From the NCBI GenBank assembly GCA_002336895.1, contig DDFC01000022.1:214748-278747 (forward strand): a DNA stretch of 64,000 nucleotides, read 5' to 3'. The translations under genes and the position numbers were made by a program. The stretch comes from Verrucomicrobiaceae bacterium UBA1938 (GTDB lineage: Bacteria; Verrucomicrobiota; Verrucomicrobiia; Verrucomicrobiales; Verrucomicrobiaceae). Shown here in pieces: positions 9,284 through 18,853 of the stretch; position 1 is the stretch's first letter, and every line of letters begins with the position of its first letter. Under the pieces are notes generated by a model, which was given only the letters and a program-made list of their open reading frames with translations, was not told the origin of the DNA and searched no databases.

Positions 9284-9351
9284 CGGTGAGGAAGGGCCAC
9301 TGAGACGGTTGCGCTGCGGTCAGAACGCGTGTTCATTGCCCATCCCCTTTC

Positions 9352-9954
9352 ATGAGCCAAGCCCGCACCGCCAAACAGCACCGCAAAACCGCCGAGACGG
9401 ACATTGAGATCGAGCTCAATGTCGATGGTTCCGGCAAATCGAAGATCGACACTGGAGTGCCGTTCTTTGACCACATGCTCACGCTGTTCAGCAAACACGG
9501 CCTCTTTGACCTCAATGTGAAGGTAGTGGGAGACATCGAGGTGGACTACCACCACACCGTCGAGGACACCGGCATCGTCCTGGGCAACTGCTTCCGCGAA
9601 GCCCTGGGCAACAAGGCCGGCATCACGCGCTACGGCTTCTTCCTTCTGCCCATGGATGAAACCCTGGCCGAAGTGGCCATGGACCTCAGCGGCCGTGCCT
9701 TCCTGAGCTACCACGCGCCTGAGCGTGTCGAGGCCATCGGTGGTGTGAACCGCTTCAGCTACCAGCTCGTGGAGGAGTTTCTCCGCGCTTTCTCCTCCAG
9801 CCTGCTGGCCACCCTCCACGTCGAGATCCGCCGTGGGCGTGATGCTCACCACATGGCCGAGGCCATCTTCAAAGGCCTGGCCCGCGCACTCGATGCCGCG
9901 ACCAAGCTCGATCCCCGCGTCACTGGCATCCCTAGCACGAAAGACGTCCTGTGA
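9352..9954 (+). CDS. hisB: Imidazoleglycerol-phosphate dehydratase
   Basis: A cytoplasmic enzyme of histidine biosynthesis that dehydrates imidazole glycerol phosphate to imidazole acetol phosphate using two Mn ions. The 200-residue length is normal for the monofunctional enzyme, with no phosphatase domain attached. Metal-binding motifs are present in both halves: [10 protein letters not shown] and DAHHMAEA, together with [10 protein letters not shown] near the N-terminus and SGRAFLSY in the middle. Its stop codon overlaps the hisH start (TGATG), so the two are translationally coupled. hisA and hisF are not in the window next to it. Confidence 0.97.
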   Translation: MSQARTAKQHRKTAETDIEIELNVDGSGKSKIDTGVPFFDHMLTLFSKHGLFDLNVKVVGDIEVDYHHTVEDTGIVLGNCFREALGNKAGITRYGFFLLPMDETLAEVAMDLSGRAFLSYHAPERVEAIGGVNRFSYQLVEEFLRAFSSSLLATLHVEIRRGRDAHHMAEAIFKGLARALDAATKLDPRVTGIPSTKDVL

Positions 9955-10583
9955 TGAAACTTGGAGTGCTTGATTACGGCGGCGGAAACCTCCGCAGCGT
10001 GCTGAACGCCTTTGATGCGATCGACGCCCACGCCAACCTCGTCACCAAACCGGAAGACTTCGAGAACATCGACGTCCTCGTCTTCCCCGGCCAGGGCGCG
10101 TTTGGCGACTCCATCCGCATCCTCAAAGAAACCGGCCTGTGGGAGCCCCTGCAAGCATGGCTCAAGGCGGAAAAGCCCTACCTCGGCATCTGCCTGGGCT
10201 ACCAGCTCCTGTTTGAAAGCAGCGAGGAATCCCCCGGCGTGGAAGGCCTCTGCGTGGCCAAGGGCCAGGTCAAAAAGTTCGATCCCGCCAGCGGTCTCAA
10301 GATCCCGCACATGGGCTGGAACGTGGCCCAGTGGGAGCCCGCACAGGCCGCCGTCTGGCAGGGCCTGCCCAACCCCACGTACATCTATTTCGTGCACTCC
10401 TACTACCCGGACGTGCAGGATGAATCCCTCGCGCTGTGCCGCACGGACTACGGCGTCAGCTTCATCAGCGGCATCGCCAAAAAGAACCTCGTCGCCGTGC
10501 AGTTTCACCCCGAGAAGAGCCAGGAGGCGGGACTCACCCTGCTGCGAAATTCCCTTCAGGTGCTCAAAGCACACATCGAGTAA
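9954..10583 (+). CDS. hisH: Imidazole glycerol phosphate synthase, glutamine amidotransferase subunit
   Basis: A class I glutamine amidotransferase that supplies ammonia to HisF for closing the imidazole ring in histidine and purine-intermediate synthesis. The 209-residue protein contains the nucleophile elbow GICLGYQ with Cys80 and the catalytic His/Glu pair in VQFHPEKSQ. The N-terminal DYGGGNLRSV and FPGQGAFGD blocks are typical of HisH. The ATG at 9954 is preferred over a GTG one codon earlier because it overlaps the hisB stop by one base. Confidence 0.97.
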   Translation: MKLGVLDYGGGNLRSVLNAFDAIDAHANLVTKPEDFENIDVLVFPGQGAFGDSIRILKETGLWEPLQAWLKAEKPYLGICLGYQLLFESSEESPGVEGLCVAKGQVKKFDPASGLKIPHMGWNVAQWEPAQAAVWQGLPNPTYIYFVHSYYPDVQDESLALCRTDYGVSFISGIAKKNLVAVQFHPEKSQEAGLTLLRNSLQVLKAHIE

Positions 10584-10598
10584 TCACACGCCGCAATG

Positions 10599-11774
10599 CT
10601 ACTGCATCTGCGCCGCAATGCTGCGGATGGTCGCCTGATCATCCGCACAGAGGCGTGAAAAGGGCACATCAAAGACCCTCCCGTCCGAGCGTTTGAAGCG
10701 GCCGGTGTCTCTGGCAGGTGTGGTAAAGCCCTCCAGCGAAGCCCTCATCACACGGCCAGTGGAGTCTTTCCAGTCACGCATGGACGTGGGCAGGGTGGGC
10801 TCTACATCTGAAGATGCCAGGGCAAGTATGCTGCCAGTCAACGATTTCAGCGTGGGCAGCGCCACACCCGGTGCCTGCGGCTCAAAGCAACGTTCAAGAC
10901 GAGCCAGCCCTTCCTTGTCGGAGTAACGCTGCTCGATTCCATCCTCCCAGTTCTCACTCTGCATATTTGCAGCAATTGCCCTGGCATTCAGCACCGGCCC
11001 CTCCACCACGGCATGATACCTGGAAGCCCCGCGCACCCCCACCACCACGCGCTGCGGCACTGGTGCCAGCAGCGCAGCCTGCTTGCAGGCTATTGTCCAC
11101 GCCAGGCCCACCATATACCGCTTTGCCGCCTCATCAAAATTCCGAAGGTCTGGAACATGAAGCATGAAGGCACACGAGTCAGGAGTGATCCGGCAGTAGC
11201 TCAGAAGCTTGTCATTGGAGGAACCGAAGAAAGAAGCCTTTTCTGACTGCTGCACGCCCACATTACGCTCCCTCTGGACCTTGTCGGAAAAAACCGTCGC
11301 CAGCATTTCAGCCGTGGGGGTGTTTCCAAAGCCGGTCTTTCCATTACTGGTGTCGATCATCCGGTTGGCCTCCATGCAGGCTGTCTGAGCTGGAGAAGCA
11401 GACGCCAGTGACAGACGTCTCACGAAGCCCATCACTGGAGTGATGAAGGATGTCACGGTCAGCACAGAGGCCAACACAACAGTCAGCACCGCCCAAGGCT
11501 TCGGCGAGATGAAGAACAGAGAGTGTGACACATGTTCCACCACCGGCCTTTGGGTGGCCGCATCCAGGTACATCCTCTTTCTCGGCCTGCCGATGGTTTT
11601 TTCATACCCCCAGATGGCCAGCGCCGCGCCCCAGGCACTGGCCGGCGTCACCAGCCGTCCAAGCAGTTCCAACTGAGTCACCCCATGGAGATACCAAGCC
11701 GCGCCCCCCAAGACCAAAGCCCCAAGGATGCCAAAAGCCGCAATTAAAAAGCCATGTCCTTTCCAGATAAGCAT
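10599..11774 (-). CDS. Membrane protein with C-terminal SHD1-like domain
   Basis: A 391-residue protein of unknown function. Three hydrophobic segments are visible: residues about 7-30 (FLIAAFGILGALVLGGAAWYL), about 42-57 and about 95-117 (PWAVLTVVLASVLTVTSFIT). A long soluble middle region follows, and the last about 60 residues look like an SHD1 (SLA1 homology 1) domain: DWKDSTGRVMRASLEGF, then GRFKRSDGRVFDVPFSRL and DDQATIRSI. SHD1 domains are common in Planctomycetes and Verrucomicrobiota, where their role is unknown; in yeast Sla1 the domain binds sorting peptides. The gene is convergent with hisH, with only 15 bp between them. Four Cys in the soluble part could form disulfides if it is exported. 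Confidence 0.75.
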   Translation of the reverse strand: MLIWKGHGFLIAAFGILGALVLGGAAWYLHGVTQLELLGRLVTPASAWGAALAIWGYEKTIGRPRKRMYLDAATQRPVVEHVSHSLFFISPKPWAVLTVVLASVLTVTSFITPVMGFVRRLSLASASPAQTACMEANRMIDTSNGKTGFGNTPTAEMLATVFSDKVQRERNVGVQQSEKASFFGSSNDKLLSYCRITPDSCAFMLHVPDLRNFDEAAKRYMVGLAWTIACKQAALLAPVPQRVVVGVRGASRYHAVVEGPVLNARAIAANMQSENWEDGIEQRYSDKEGLARLERCFEPQAPGVALPTLKSLTGSILALASSDVEPTLPTSMRDWKDSTGRVMRASLEGFTTPARDTGRFKRSDGRVFDVPFSRLCADDQATIRSIAAQMQ

Positions 11775-12103
11775 GGCCGCCTCATAACATAAAACCGCCC
11801 TCCATCTAATTATTTTTTATATTCACCATCAATATTTGCCCACCTTGAATCATCCCGTGACAAATTAGCCATAGGCATATAGCCAGCGCAGACGAAACGA
11901 ACCCGTTTTCGAACAGGCCACCACGGAGCAACACACCCTTCAGGCCACCTTTTTTAACAATCATATGCCAGCATTCAAAGGTGCCTCTTCTGGCAATGCC
12001 GCCAGCTTCGCTGGTGCTGTCTGAGACCAGCCTTTGAAAACACCTCACCATTGCCTGAGAGTGCAGAGAGATGGCTGGCAAACTCCCAGCCCGTTGCACT
12101 TGC
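11775..12103. other. Intergenic stretch without a convincing gene
   Basis: This 329-bp gap between the SHD1 protein start and the rbfA end is lower in GC than its neighbours. It holds a small dyad (CCAGC TTCG CTGG near 12001-12013) but no convincing coding region. A minus-strand open frame (11806-12135) overlaps rbfA, has atypical composition and no recognisable motif. The part next to 11774 presumably carries the promoter of the SHD1 gene. Confidence 0.5.
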
Positions 12104-12493
12104 CTACTGCTTGCCGTCTTTTTCCTCCACCTCACCCTCCGCCGGCAGGTCCGGCAGCGGGGGCGGCAGATTGTCGATGATGTTCAGCAGCGGCACGCCG
12201 CGCTCCACCGTCTTGTCCAGGCGGAAGTAAAGGTGCGGGCTGTTGCGCAGCTTCACACGCTTGTAGAGGTCCCGCTGCAGGTGCCCGCGGGCCTTGTTCA
12301 GTTTTTCGATCGCGGCCTCCTGCTGGTGCGGCTTGCCCAGCACCCCCACGTACACAAAGCACTGCTTCATGTCCGGCGTCACGCTCACCTCATGGATCGT
12401 CACCAAGCAGTTCTCGATCCGGAAATCCTTCTCGATGATCATGCCCAGCTCACGCCGGATCAGCTCACAGACTTTTTCGACTCGGAGGGACAT
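12104..12493 (-). CDS. rbfA: Ribosome-binding factor A
   Basis: A 30S maturation factor that binds 16S rRNA helix 1 and helps late small-subunit assembly and cold adaptation. The 129-residue protein starts at ATG 12493 ([20 protein letters not shown]); the longer open frame upstream is an overlap with infB. It has a single KH-like domain with the family segments VTIHEVSVTPDMKQCFVYV and RVKLRNSPHLYFRLDKTVERG, and a short acidic tail. The start overlaps the infB stop (TAATG), which implies coupled translation in the nusA-infB-rbfA operon. Confidence 0.95.
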   Translation of the reverse strand: MSLRVEKVCELIRRELGMIIEKDFRIENCLVTIHEVSVTPDMKQCFVYVGVLGKPHQQEAAIEKLNKARGHLQRDLYKRVKLRNSPHLYFRLDKTVERGVPLLNIIDNLPPPLPDLPAEGEVEEKDGKQ

Positions 12494-14748
12494 TAGAGAG
12501 TTTGGGCGATCTTCTCGAGTTCGTAGCACTCGATGACGTCGTTTTCTTCGTAGTCGCTGAAGCCGGAGAGCTTGATGCCGCACTCCAGGCCGTTGCGCAC
12601 TTCGCCCACTTCATCCTGGAAGCGGCGCAGCGTTTCAAAGCCGCCGTCATACACAGCCTGGCCGTCACGCAGCACGCGTGCGCGCTGCTTGCGCTGCATC
12701 ACGCCATCGGTGACCACCGAGCCGCCCACAAAACCCTTGTGCACCTTGAAGACCTGCTTCACGCGGGCGTGGCCCAGGATCTTCTCGCGCGTGATCGGGT
12801 CCAGAAGGCCCGCCATCGCTTCCTTCACCTGGTCGATCAGTTCGTAGATGATGGAGTAGAGCTTGATCTGCACCGTCTCGCGCTTCGCCACGGTGAGGGC
12901 CTTGTTCTCGACCTTCACGTTGAAGCCCAGGATGATGGCGTCCGACGCGCTGGCCAGGAGAACATCGCTCTCGTTGATGGCGCCCACTTCCTTGTGCAGG
13001 ATGTCCAGGTTGCACTTGTCGCTCTGGATGTCGGTAAGGCACTTGGCCACAGCCTCCACAGAGCCCTGCACGTCGCACTTGAGGACGATCTTGAGGGCCT
13101 TCTTGTTGCTGTCCTCGATGCTGGCAAACAGATGCTCCAGCGTGGAGCGGCGCGGCACGCTGAGCTTCTTCTGGCGGATCTCCTCCAGGCGCTCCTCGCT
13201 GAGCTTTTTCACATCGCGCTCGTTGTTCATCACCACCACTTCATCGCCCACATGCGGCATGTCACTGAAGCCGATGACCTCGCACGGCATGCCGGGAAGC
13301 ACCTCCTTGATGGCCTCGCCGCGGTCGTTGATCAGCGCCTTCACCTTGCCCCAGTAAGGGCCGCAGATGAATGGCTGGCCCACCTTCAACGTGCCCTGGC
13401 CGATAATGACCGTGGCCACAGGCCCCTTGCCCGCCACCATCGAGGATTCGATGACAGTGGCGCGCGGTGACGCTTTCGGGTCCGCCTTGAGCTCCAGAAC
13501 TTCGGCCTGCAGGCTCATGGTTTCCAGCAGGTTGTCCAGGCCCAGGCCTGTGCGTGCGGAGACCTCCATGCACTCGATCTCGCCACCCCAGTCCACCGGC
13601 GCCAAGCCAATGTCCTGCAGCTGGCTCTTCACCCGCATCACGTTCGCCGTGGGCAGGTCACATTTGTTGATGGCCACCATCAGCTGCACGCCGGCAGCCT
13701 TGGCATGGCTGAGAGCTTCCTTGGTCTGGGGCATGATGCCGTCGTCTGCGGCCACCACCAGCACCACGATGTCCGTCACGTTCGCACCGCGCGCACGCAT
13801 GGCGGAGAAAGCCGCATGGCCGGGGGTGTCGATGAAGGTGATCGGCCTGCCGTCATGGAAAATGCAATATGCACCGATGTGCTGCGTGATGCCGCCCGCC
13901 TCTCCGGCGGTCACGTGCGTCTTGCGCAGGGCGTCCAGGAGGGAGGTCTTGCCGTGGTCCACGTGGCCCATGAAGGTGATGATCGGAGCGCGCAGCTGCA
14001 GCTTCTCCTGCTCCACCTCCTCCACCACCTGTGCCACAGGCTCCACAATGACTTCTTCCACTTTGTGCACGCCCGCGCCTTTTTCGCGCTTTTCGCGCTC
14101 CAGCTTGAAGCCGTGCTTCTCACAGATCTTCTCCGCGATCTCGATGTCCACCGCCTTGTCAGCGCTGGCGAAAACCTTGAAGGCGATGAGGTCCGAAATG
14201 ATCTTGAAGGGCTTGAGGCCCATCTTGTCCGCCAGATCCTTGACGATGATCGGGGGCTTCAGATGGATGATCTTCTCACCGTTTTCGCCCATTTCAAACT
14301 CCGGCACGGGCACCTCCGTGGGCGGTGCGTGCACGATCGGCACGATGGGCTTCGGCGCAGGCGGCTCCTCCTTCAGCAGGGAGATCGGCGGCAGGGCGCT
14401 CTGCTGCACAGACTCCTCCACAGGGCGGCGGCGCTTTGGCTTCTCGCTCTCTTCAAAGAGATTCAGCGCGGCGGCTTTGCGCTCATCCAGCGTCGGCTTG
14501 GCCGGGGCTGCCGGCTCGGGGGCCGGGGCGGGTGCGGGCTCTGCGACCTTCTTGGTGGCACCCAGCGGCGGCAGGGAGGTCTCCTTCAGCGGGCCGCGGC
14601 TTCTTGGCTTCTTTTCCTCGATCAATGACAACACCTTCCCTTTCGTCTCCTGGGCGGAAGTGGTGCTGTCTTCAGGCTGCACCTCACCGACAGCGTCGTC
14701 GGTGTGGGGCTTGCTCTTTTTCGATGATGAGGGCTTGCTGGGAGGCAT
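12493..14748 (-). CDS. infB: Translation initiation factor IF-2
   Basis: The 751-residue GTPase that brings initiator fMet-tRNA to the 30S subunit. The N-terminal about 250 residues are a low-complexity Lys/Pro/Ala/Glu-rich linker, followed by an IF2_N-like segment ([19 protein letters not shown]). The G domain starts at about residue 250: G1 [13 protein letters not shown]3 [13 protein letters not shown]4 NKCD. Domain II, domain III and the C-terminal fMet-tRNA-binding barrel follow, ending [17 protein letters not shown]. It lies 99 bp downstream of nusA and overlaps rbfA by one base, the conserved order of this operon. Confidence 0.98.
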   Translation of the reverse strand: MPPSKPSSSKKSKPHTDDAVGEVQPEDSTTSAQETKGKVLSLIEEKKPRSRGPLKETSLPPLGATKKVAEPAPAPAPEPAAPAKPTLDERKAAALNLFEESEKPKRRRPVEESVQQSALPPISLLKEEPPAPKPIVPIVHAPPTEVPVPEFEMGENGEKIIHLKPPIIVKDLADKMGLKPFKIISDLIAFKVFASADKAVDIEIAEKICEKHGFKLEREKREKGAGVHKVEEVIVEPVAQVVEEVEQEKLQLRAPIITFMGHVDHGKTSLLDALRKTHVTAGEAGGITQHIGAYCIFHDGRPITFIDTPGHAAFSAMRARGANVTDIVVLVVAADDGIMPQTKEALSHAKAAGVQLMVAINKCDLPTANVMRVKSQLQDIGLAPVDWGGEIECMEVSARTGLGLDNLLETMSLQAEVLELKADPKASPRATVIESSMVAGKGPVATVIIGQGTLKVGQPFICGPYWGKVKALINDRGEAIKEVLPGMPCEVIGFSDMPHVGDEVVVMNNERDVKKLSEERLEEIRQKKLSVPRRSTLEHLFASIEDSNKKALKIVLKCDVQGSVEAVAKCLTDIQSDKCNLDILHKEVGAINESDVLLASASDAIILGFNVKVENKALTVAKRETVQIKLYSIIYELIDQVKEAMAGLLDPITREKILGHARVKQVFKVHKGFVGGSVVTDGVMQRKQRARVLRDGQAVYDGGFETLRRFQDEVGEVRNGLECGIKLSGFSDYEENDVIECYELEKIAQTL

Positions 14749-14847
14749 GAGAGGCTGGGATCGGGCGAGCGGCGGCGTGAGAGTCGGGCTGGTCTGAGGT
14801 TTGTGGTTGTTTAAAAAGTGTGTTCATGGCGGCACAGGGGCTGGCTC

Positions 14848-16107
14848 CTACACGGGAGCAGAAGCATGTGCTGCGGCTTTGTCGAAAATCTGCTGTGCCA
14901 GGCCGGTGTCTCCGTCCAGCACCTCGGCGATGTCGCTCACCTCCACGCCGGTGGCCAGCGTGTTGAGGTCGCCCATGCCGCCCTGAGTGAGCTTGCGTGC
15001 TACATCCTCGGAGATGCCCAGGGCATCCACCAGATGGTGCACGGCGCTTCCCATCTGGCCTTCAAAGACCTCGGACGCGTGCTCGTCTTTCTCGATGATC
15101 AGATCCATCCCCACCAGGCGGGAGGTCAGGCGGGCGTTCTGTCCGCGACGACCGATGGCCTTGGAAAGGTCTTCCTCGCTCACCGTCAGGCGTGCCTGCT
15201 TCTTGTCTGGGCTCACGTGAATGGAGATGACCTTGATCGGCTTCAGCGCCTCGCGCACAAATTCAGCCGGGTCGGACTTCCAGCGGATGATGTCCACCTT
15301 CTCATTGTTCAGCTCGCGAACGATATTCTTCACGCGTGCCCCACGCAGGCCCACGCAGGCACCCACAGGGTCCACCTTCTCATCAGCGCTGTGCACCGCC
15401 ACCTTCGTGCGGTAGCCGGCCTCACGGGCGATGCTGGCGATCTCCACCGTGCGGTCTCCGATCTCGCTCACTTCAAACTCAAACAGGCGGCGCACAAAGT
15501 TCGGGTGTGCACGGGAGAGTACGATCTCCGGCCCGCGTCCGCTGTCCTTTTCCACGGCCTTCACGTAGAAGCGCATGCGGTCCCCCGGAGTGTAGTCCTC
15601 CGTGGCCACGCGCTCCTTGGAGGTCATGACGCCTTCAAACTTGCCCAGGTCCACCACCACGTCCGACTTTTCAAAACGGCGCACCACGCCACTGACCACA
15701 TCGCCCGTACGGTCCTTGAATTCCTCGTAGAGGTTCTCCTTTTCGGCCATGCGCAGGCGCTGCAGCATCGTCTGCTTCGCCGTCTGCGCGGCGATGCGGC
15801 CCATGTTGTTAGGAGTCACTTCGACCTCGATCTCGTCGCCGAGTACGGCGGTCTTCTTGAAGCGCTTGGCCAGCGCCAGCGGCAGCTCCTCCCAGCGGTT
15901 CGCGACAGTCTCCACCGCGATCAGCTTCGCAAACGCCTTGATCGTCCCCTTGTCGGGATCGATGTCGATGCGCAGTTCGCGAGCAGGACCAATGCTCTTT
16001 TTGGAAGCGGCCAGCAATGCCTGTGACAGGGCCTCGACCATCTTGAGACGGTCGATTCCTTTCTCTTTCTCGTAGTAATCGAAAAGGGCTTTGAGTTCGC
16101 TGATCAT
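14848..16107 (-). CDS. nusA: Transcription termination/antitermination factor NusA
   Basis: An RNA polymerase-binding factor that controls pausing, termination and antitermination. The 419-residue protein has the N-terminal RNAP-binding domain (1-125, including VEALSQALLAASKK), an S1 domain (about 130-200, TGDVVSGVVRRFEKSDVVVDLG), tandem KH domains (about 200-340, with VDPVGACVGLRGARVKNI and DLSKAIGRRGQNARL) and a C-terminal helical segment. rimP, often the first gene of this operon, is absent upstream; nusA is the first gene here. A strong intrinsic-terminator hairpin lies in its leader at 16132-16158. Confidence 0.97.
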   Translation of the reverse strand: MISELKALFDYYEKEKGIDRLKMVEALSQALLAASKKSIGPARELRIDIDPDKGTIKAFAKLIAVETVANRWEELPLALAKRFKKTAVLGDEIEVEVTPNNMGRIAAQTAKQTMLQRLRMAEKENLYEEFKDRTGDVVSGVVRRFEKSDVVVDLGKFEGVMTSKERVATEDYTPGDRMRFYVKAVEKDSGRGPEIVLSRAHPNFVRRLFEFEVSEIGDRTVEIASIAREAGYRTKVAVHSADEKVDPVGACVGLRGARVKNIVRELNNEKVDIIRWKSDPAEFVREALKPIKVISIHVSPDKKQARLTVSEEDLSKAIGRRGQNARLTSRLVGMDLIIEKDEHASEVFEGQMGSAVHHLVDALGISEDVARKLTQGGMGDLNTLATGVEVSDIAEVLDGDTGLAQQIFDKAAAHASAPV

Positions 16108-16507
16108 ATGAAAATCTTGATTCTACCAGACAAAAAAGAGCGGGGACGGGCCCCACTCTCGCCGTAAAAAAACGCTTATTCTGTCCGAGAAGAGGCTGAT
16201 CATAGAGGAGCGCCACAAATCAGCAACCAAAAAAATCACCCCTCTCTCCGCCGTTTTCTCAGGCGTTTTACCCTTCCGCCGCCCGCCCTGCCACCTCAAC
16301 GTCAGCGCCCTGCCCACACCCCCGTCCCACACCGCCACCAAGCCTCACAGGATCAGCACCCCACGGATGCCAACTCCAGATTCAGACCAGACACCTCATA
16401 ATATCTTACCTTAAATCCAAGTAAGATTACACTCCACTCCCAGTCCCACATCAGAGCTGAATCCACCTTCTCCAGAAGTTTCCCACCGCTCCCGACGTTC
16501 ACCCCAG
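16108..16507. promoter_or_regulatory. Divergent intergenic region between nusA and the sulfatase
   Basis: This 400-bp gap contains the leader and promoters for the two divergent genes. On the minus side it holds the terminator-like hairpin annotated separately. On the plus side a dyad (ATCTTAC, 11-nt loop, GTAAGAT, about 16403-16427) lies about 80 bp before the sulfatase ATG and could be an operator. No coding region is seen. Confidence 0.5.
16132..16158 (-). terminator. Intrinsic terminator hairpin in the nusA leader (possible attenuator)
   Basis: Read on the minus strand, GAGTGGGG, a CCCGT loop and CCCCGCTC form an 8-bp GC-rich stem directly followed by six T residues (A16132-A16137 on the plus strand). 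The T-run ends 24 bp before the nusA ATG. No upstream gene on that strand needs termination, so a role in attenuating or autoregulating nusA is plausible. Confidence 0.75.
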
Positions 16508-17935
16508 ATGCGCCAACCACTCGCCGCCCTGCTCTCGTTCCTCGCCCTTTCGCTTTCCTCCTTCGCCGCCCCTGCGCAGCCCAACATCGTCGTCATTTTC
16601 ATGGACGACATGGGCTACGCGGATGTGAGCTGCTTTGGCGCACAGGGTTACCAGACGCCAAACATCGACAAACTGGCCGCCGAGGGCCGCAAGTTTACCA
16701 ATTTCCACGTGGCCCAGCCCGTGTGCAGCGCCTCCCGCACCGCGCTGCTGACCGGCTGCTACCCCAACCGCCTGGGCATGCACGGGGCCTTGGGACCCAA
16801 TGCCAAGCACGGCATCAACTCCGATGAAATGACCCTGGCAGAGCTGGTGAAGCAGAAAGGCTACGCCACCGCCGCCGTGGGCAAGTGGCACCTCGGCTCC
16901 CTGCCGCAATTCCTGCCCACCAAACATGGTTTCGACCAATACTACGGCATCCCCTATTCCAATGACATGTGGCCTTTCCACCCGCAGGCCAAAAAGGGAG
17001 CCTACCCTGACCTGCCCATGTATGAAGACGACCATGTGGTGGATGCCAACGTCACCCCCGAGGACCAGACCCACCTCACCACCGACTACACCGCGCGCGG
17101 CGTGCAGTTCATTGAGAAACACAAAGACAAGCCCTTCCTGCTCTACTTGGCGCATAGCATGGTGCATGTGCCGCTTTTTGTGAGCGACAAATACCAAGGC
17201 AAATCCGGAAAGGGCCTCTTTGCGGATGTGATGATGGAGGTGGACTGGTCCGTGGGCCAGATCATGGACACCCTCAAAAAGAGCGGCCTGGAGGACAACA
17301 CCTGGGTCATTTTCACCTCCGACAACGGCCCTTGGTTGAGCTACGGCGATCACGCCGGCAGCGCAGGCCCGCTGCGCGAGGGCAAAGGCACCTGCTGGGA
17401 AGGCGGCACCCGCGTGACCGGCATCATGAAATGGCCCGGCAAAATCCCCGCTGGTACCACCACCGACACCATGATGATGACCATCGATCTCCTGCCCACC
17501 GTCGCAGGTGTCATCGACGCCAAACTGCCCGCACATAAAATCGATGGCCTCGACTGCTGGCCTATCATCTCCGGCGTGCCTGACGCCAAAAACCCGCACG
17601 ACTTCTACGCCTTTTACTACGAGCAGAACCAGCTCCAGGCCATCACCAGCGGAGACGGCCGCTGGAAGCTCCAGCTGCCCCACACCTACCGCAGCCTCCC
17701 GCCCAACGCCCCCAAAGCCACCGGTGGCAAGCCCGTGAACTACGTCCCCGTCAAGATCGAGCAACCCGAGCTCTATGATCTCTACACCGACCTCAGTGAA
17801 TCCAAAAACCTCGCCGCCCAGAATCCCGACGAAGTCGCCCGCCTGCAAAAGCACGCCAACGCCATCCGCGCCGAACTGGGAGACAGCCTGCTCAAACAGC
17901 CCAAAGGCACCGGCACCCGCGAGGCAGGGAAATAA
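16508..17935 (+). CDS. Exported type I sulfatase
   Basis: A 475-residue arylsulfatase-family protein with an N-terminal signal peptide (MRQPLAALLSFLALSLSSFAAPA). It should hydrolyse sulfate esters outside the cytoplasm. The formylglycine motif C-x-A-x-R is present as C73-S-A-S-R, followed by TALLTGCYPNRLG. Metal-binding segments are FMDDMGYAD at the N-terminus and FTSDNGPW in the centre; AAVGKWHLG and GGTRVTG are further family blocks. The substrate cannot be told from sequence; a sulfated polysaccharide is the usual inference in this phylum. It is divergent from nusA. Confidence 0.95.
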   Translation: MRQPLAALLSFLALSLSSFAAPAQPNIVVIFMDDMGYADVSCFGAQGYQTPNIDKLAAEGRKFTNFHVAQPVCSASRTALLTGCYPNRLGMHGALGPNAKHGINSDEMTLAELVKQKGYATAAVGKWHLGSLPQFLPTKHGFDQYYGIPYSNDMWPFHPQAKKGAYPDLPMYEDDHVVDANVTPEDQTHLTTDYTARGVQFIEKHKDKPFLLYLAHSMVHVPLFVSDKYQGKSGKGLFADVMMEVDWSVGQIMDTLKKSGLEDNTWVIFTSDNGPWLSYGDHAGSAGPLREGKGTCWEGGTRVTGIMKWPGKIPAGTTTDTMMMTIDLLPTVAGVIDAKLPAHKIDGLDCWPIISGVPDAKNPHDFYAFYYEQNQLQAITSGDGRWKLQLPHTYRSLPPNAPKATGGKPVNYVPVKIEQPELYDLYTDLSESKNLAAQNPDEVARLQKHANAIRAELGDSLLKQPKGTGTREAGK

Positions 17936-18076
17936 GCCGCCGCTCAATCCTCTGCTGAATCCTCCACAGCTCCAGTGGGAACAGCCTCAGCCCCCTCTTC
18001 ACCAAGCACCTCAACGGTTCGAGTTGGCGCTTTCCACTCGCGCAGCACTGGCGCCCATGCTAAACCGCGCGCACGT

Positions 18077-18853
18077 ATGTCCACCACCTCTCCTCTCTTC
18101 AATCTCAGCGGCAAATCAGCACTCGTCACCGGCGGCAGCAAAGGTCTGGGCAAGGCCATGGCGCGTGGCTTTGCCGAAGCCGGAGCCGATGTCTTCATCT
18201 CCAGCCGCAACGCCGAGGAGCTGGCCGCAGCCGCAGCCGAGATCGGAGCGGGCCTGAATGTGAAAGTCGAGTGGATGGTGGCCGACATGGCCGACCGTCC
18301 CTCCGTCAAAGCCCTGGCCGCTGAAGCTGAGAAGCGCCTCGGCAAAGTGGACATCCTCGTCAACAACGCTGGCATCAACAACCCGCAGGCCATCGACGAG
18401 ATCACCGACGAAGTCTGGGACCGCAACGTGGAGGTGGACCTGACCTCCGTCATGTCCCTCACCCGCGCCCTAGTGCCCGGCATGAAGGCGCGCAAGTGGG
18501 GCCGCATCATCCATACCTCCAGCGTCCTCGGCGTGGGTGGCCGCCTGAAGCGGAACGTCTATTGCGCCTGCAAGGCCGCCCTCATCGGCCTGGCCCGCGC
18601 CAGCGCGCTCGATCTGGGGCCCTACGGCATCACAGTCAACTGCCTCTGCCCCGGCCCCTTCCTCACCGACATGCCCGGCAAGCTCCTCAACGACGAGGAA
18701 AAGAAATACTTCGCCGACCGCACCGCCCTCAAACGCTGGGCCGCCCCCCGCGAACTCGCCGGCCCCGCCCTCATGCTGGCCAGCGAAGCCGGCGCCTACA
18801 TCACCGGACAGGGTATCGTGGTGGATGGTGGGGCAGCGGTGAATATCCTCTAA
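18077..18853 (+). CDS. Short-chain dehydrogenase/reductase
   Basis: A 258-residue classical SDR enzyme, NAD(P)-dependent. The ATG at 18077 is chosen because the cofactor motif TGGSKGLGKA begins 16 residues later; the upstream extension has no homology-like features. NNAGINNP follows, then the catalytic Ser in HTSSVLGVGG and YCACK with the Tyr/Lys pair. The C-terminal ITGQGIVVDGG is typical of gluconate 5-dehydrogenase and 3-oxoacyl-ACP reductase-like members. The exact substrate is uncertain. It is separated from the sulfatase by 141 bp and may or may not be cotranscribed. Confidence 0.9.
   Translation: MSTTSPLFNLSGKSALVTGGSKGLGKAMARGFAEAGADVFISSRNAEELAAAAAEIGAGLNVKVEWMVADMADRPSVKALAAEAEKRLGKVDILVNNAGINNPQAIDEITDEVWDRNVEVDLTSVMSLTRALVPGMKARKWGRIIHTSSVLGVGGRLKRNVYCACKAALIGLARASALDLGPYGITVNCLCPGPFLTDMPGKLLNDEEKKYFADRTALKRWAAPRELAGPALMLASEAGAYITGQGIVVDGGAAVNIL

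Noticed and set aside
11806..12135. Minus-strand open frame of 109 residues between rbfA and the SHD1 gene
   Set aside because: It overlaps the end of rbfA, has no recognisable motif and atypical composition; treated as non-coding.
17975..18076. Upstream in-frame start for the SDR gene
   Set aside because: The extra 34 residues are Ser/Thr/Pro-rich and precede the normal SDR N-terminus; ATG 18077 fits the family length.
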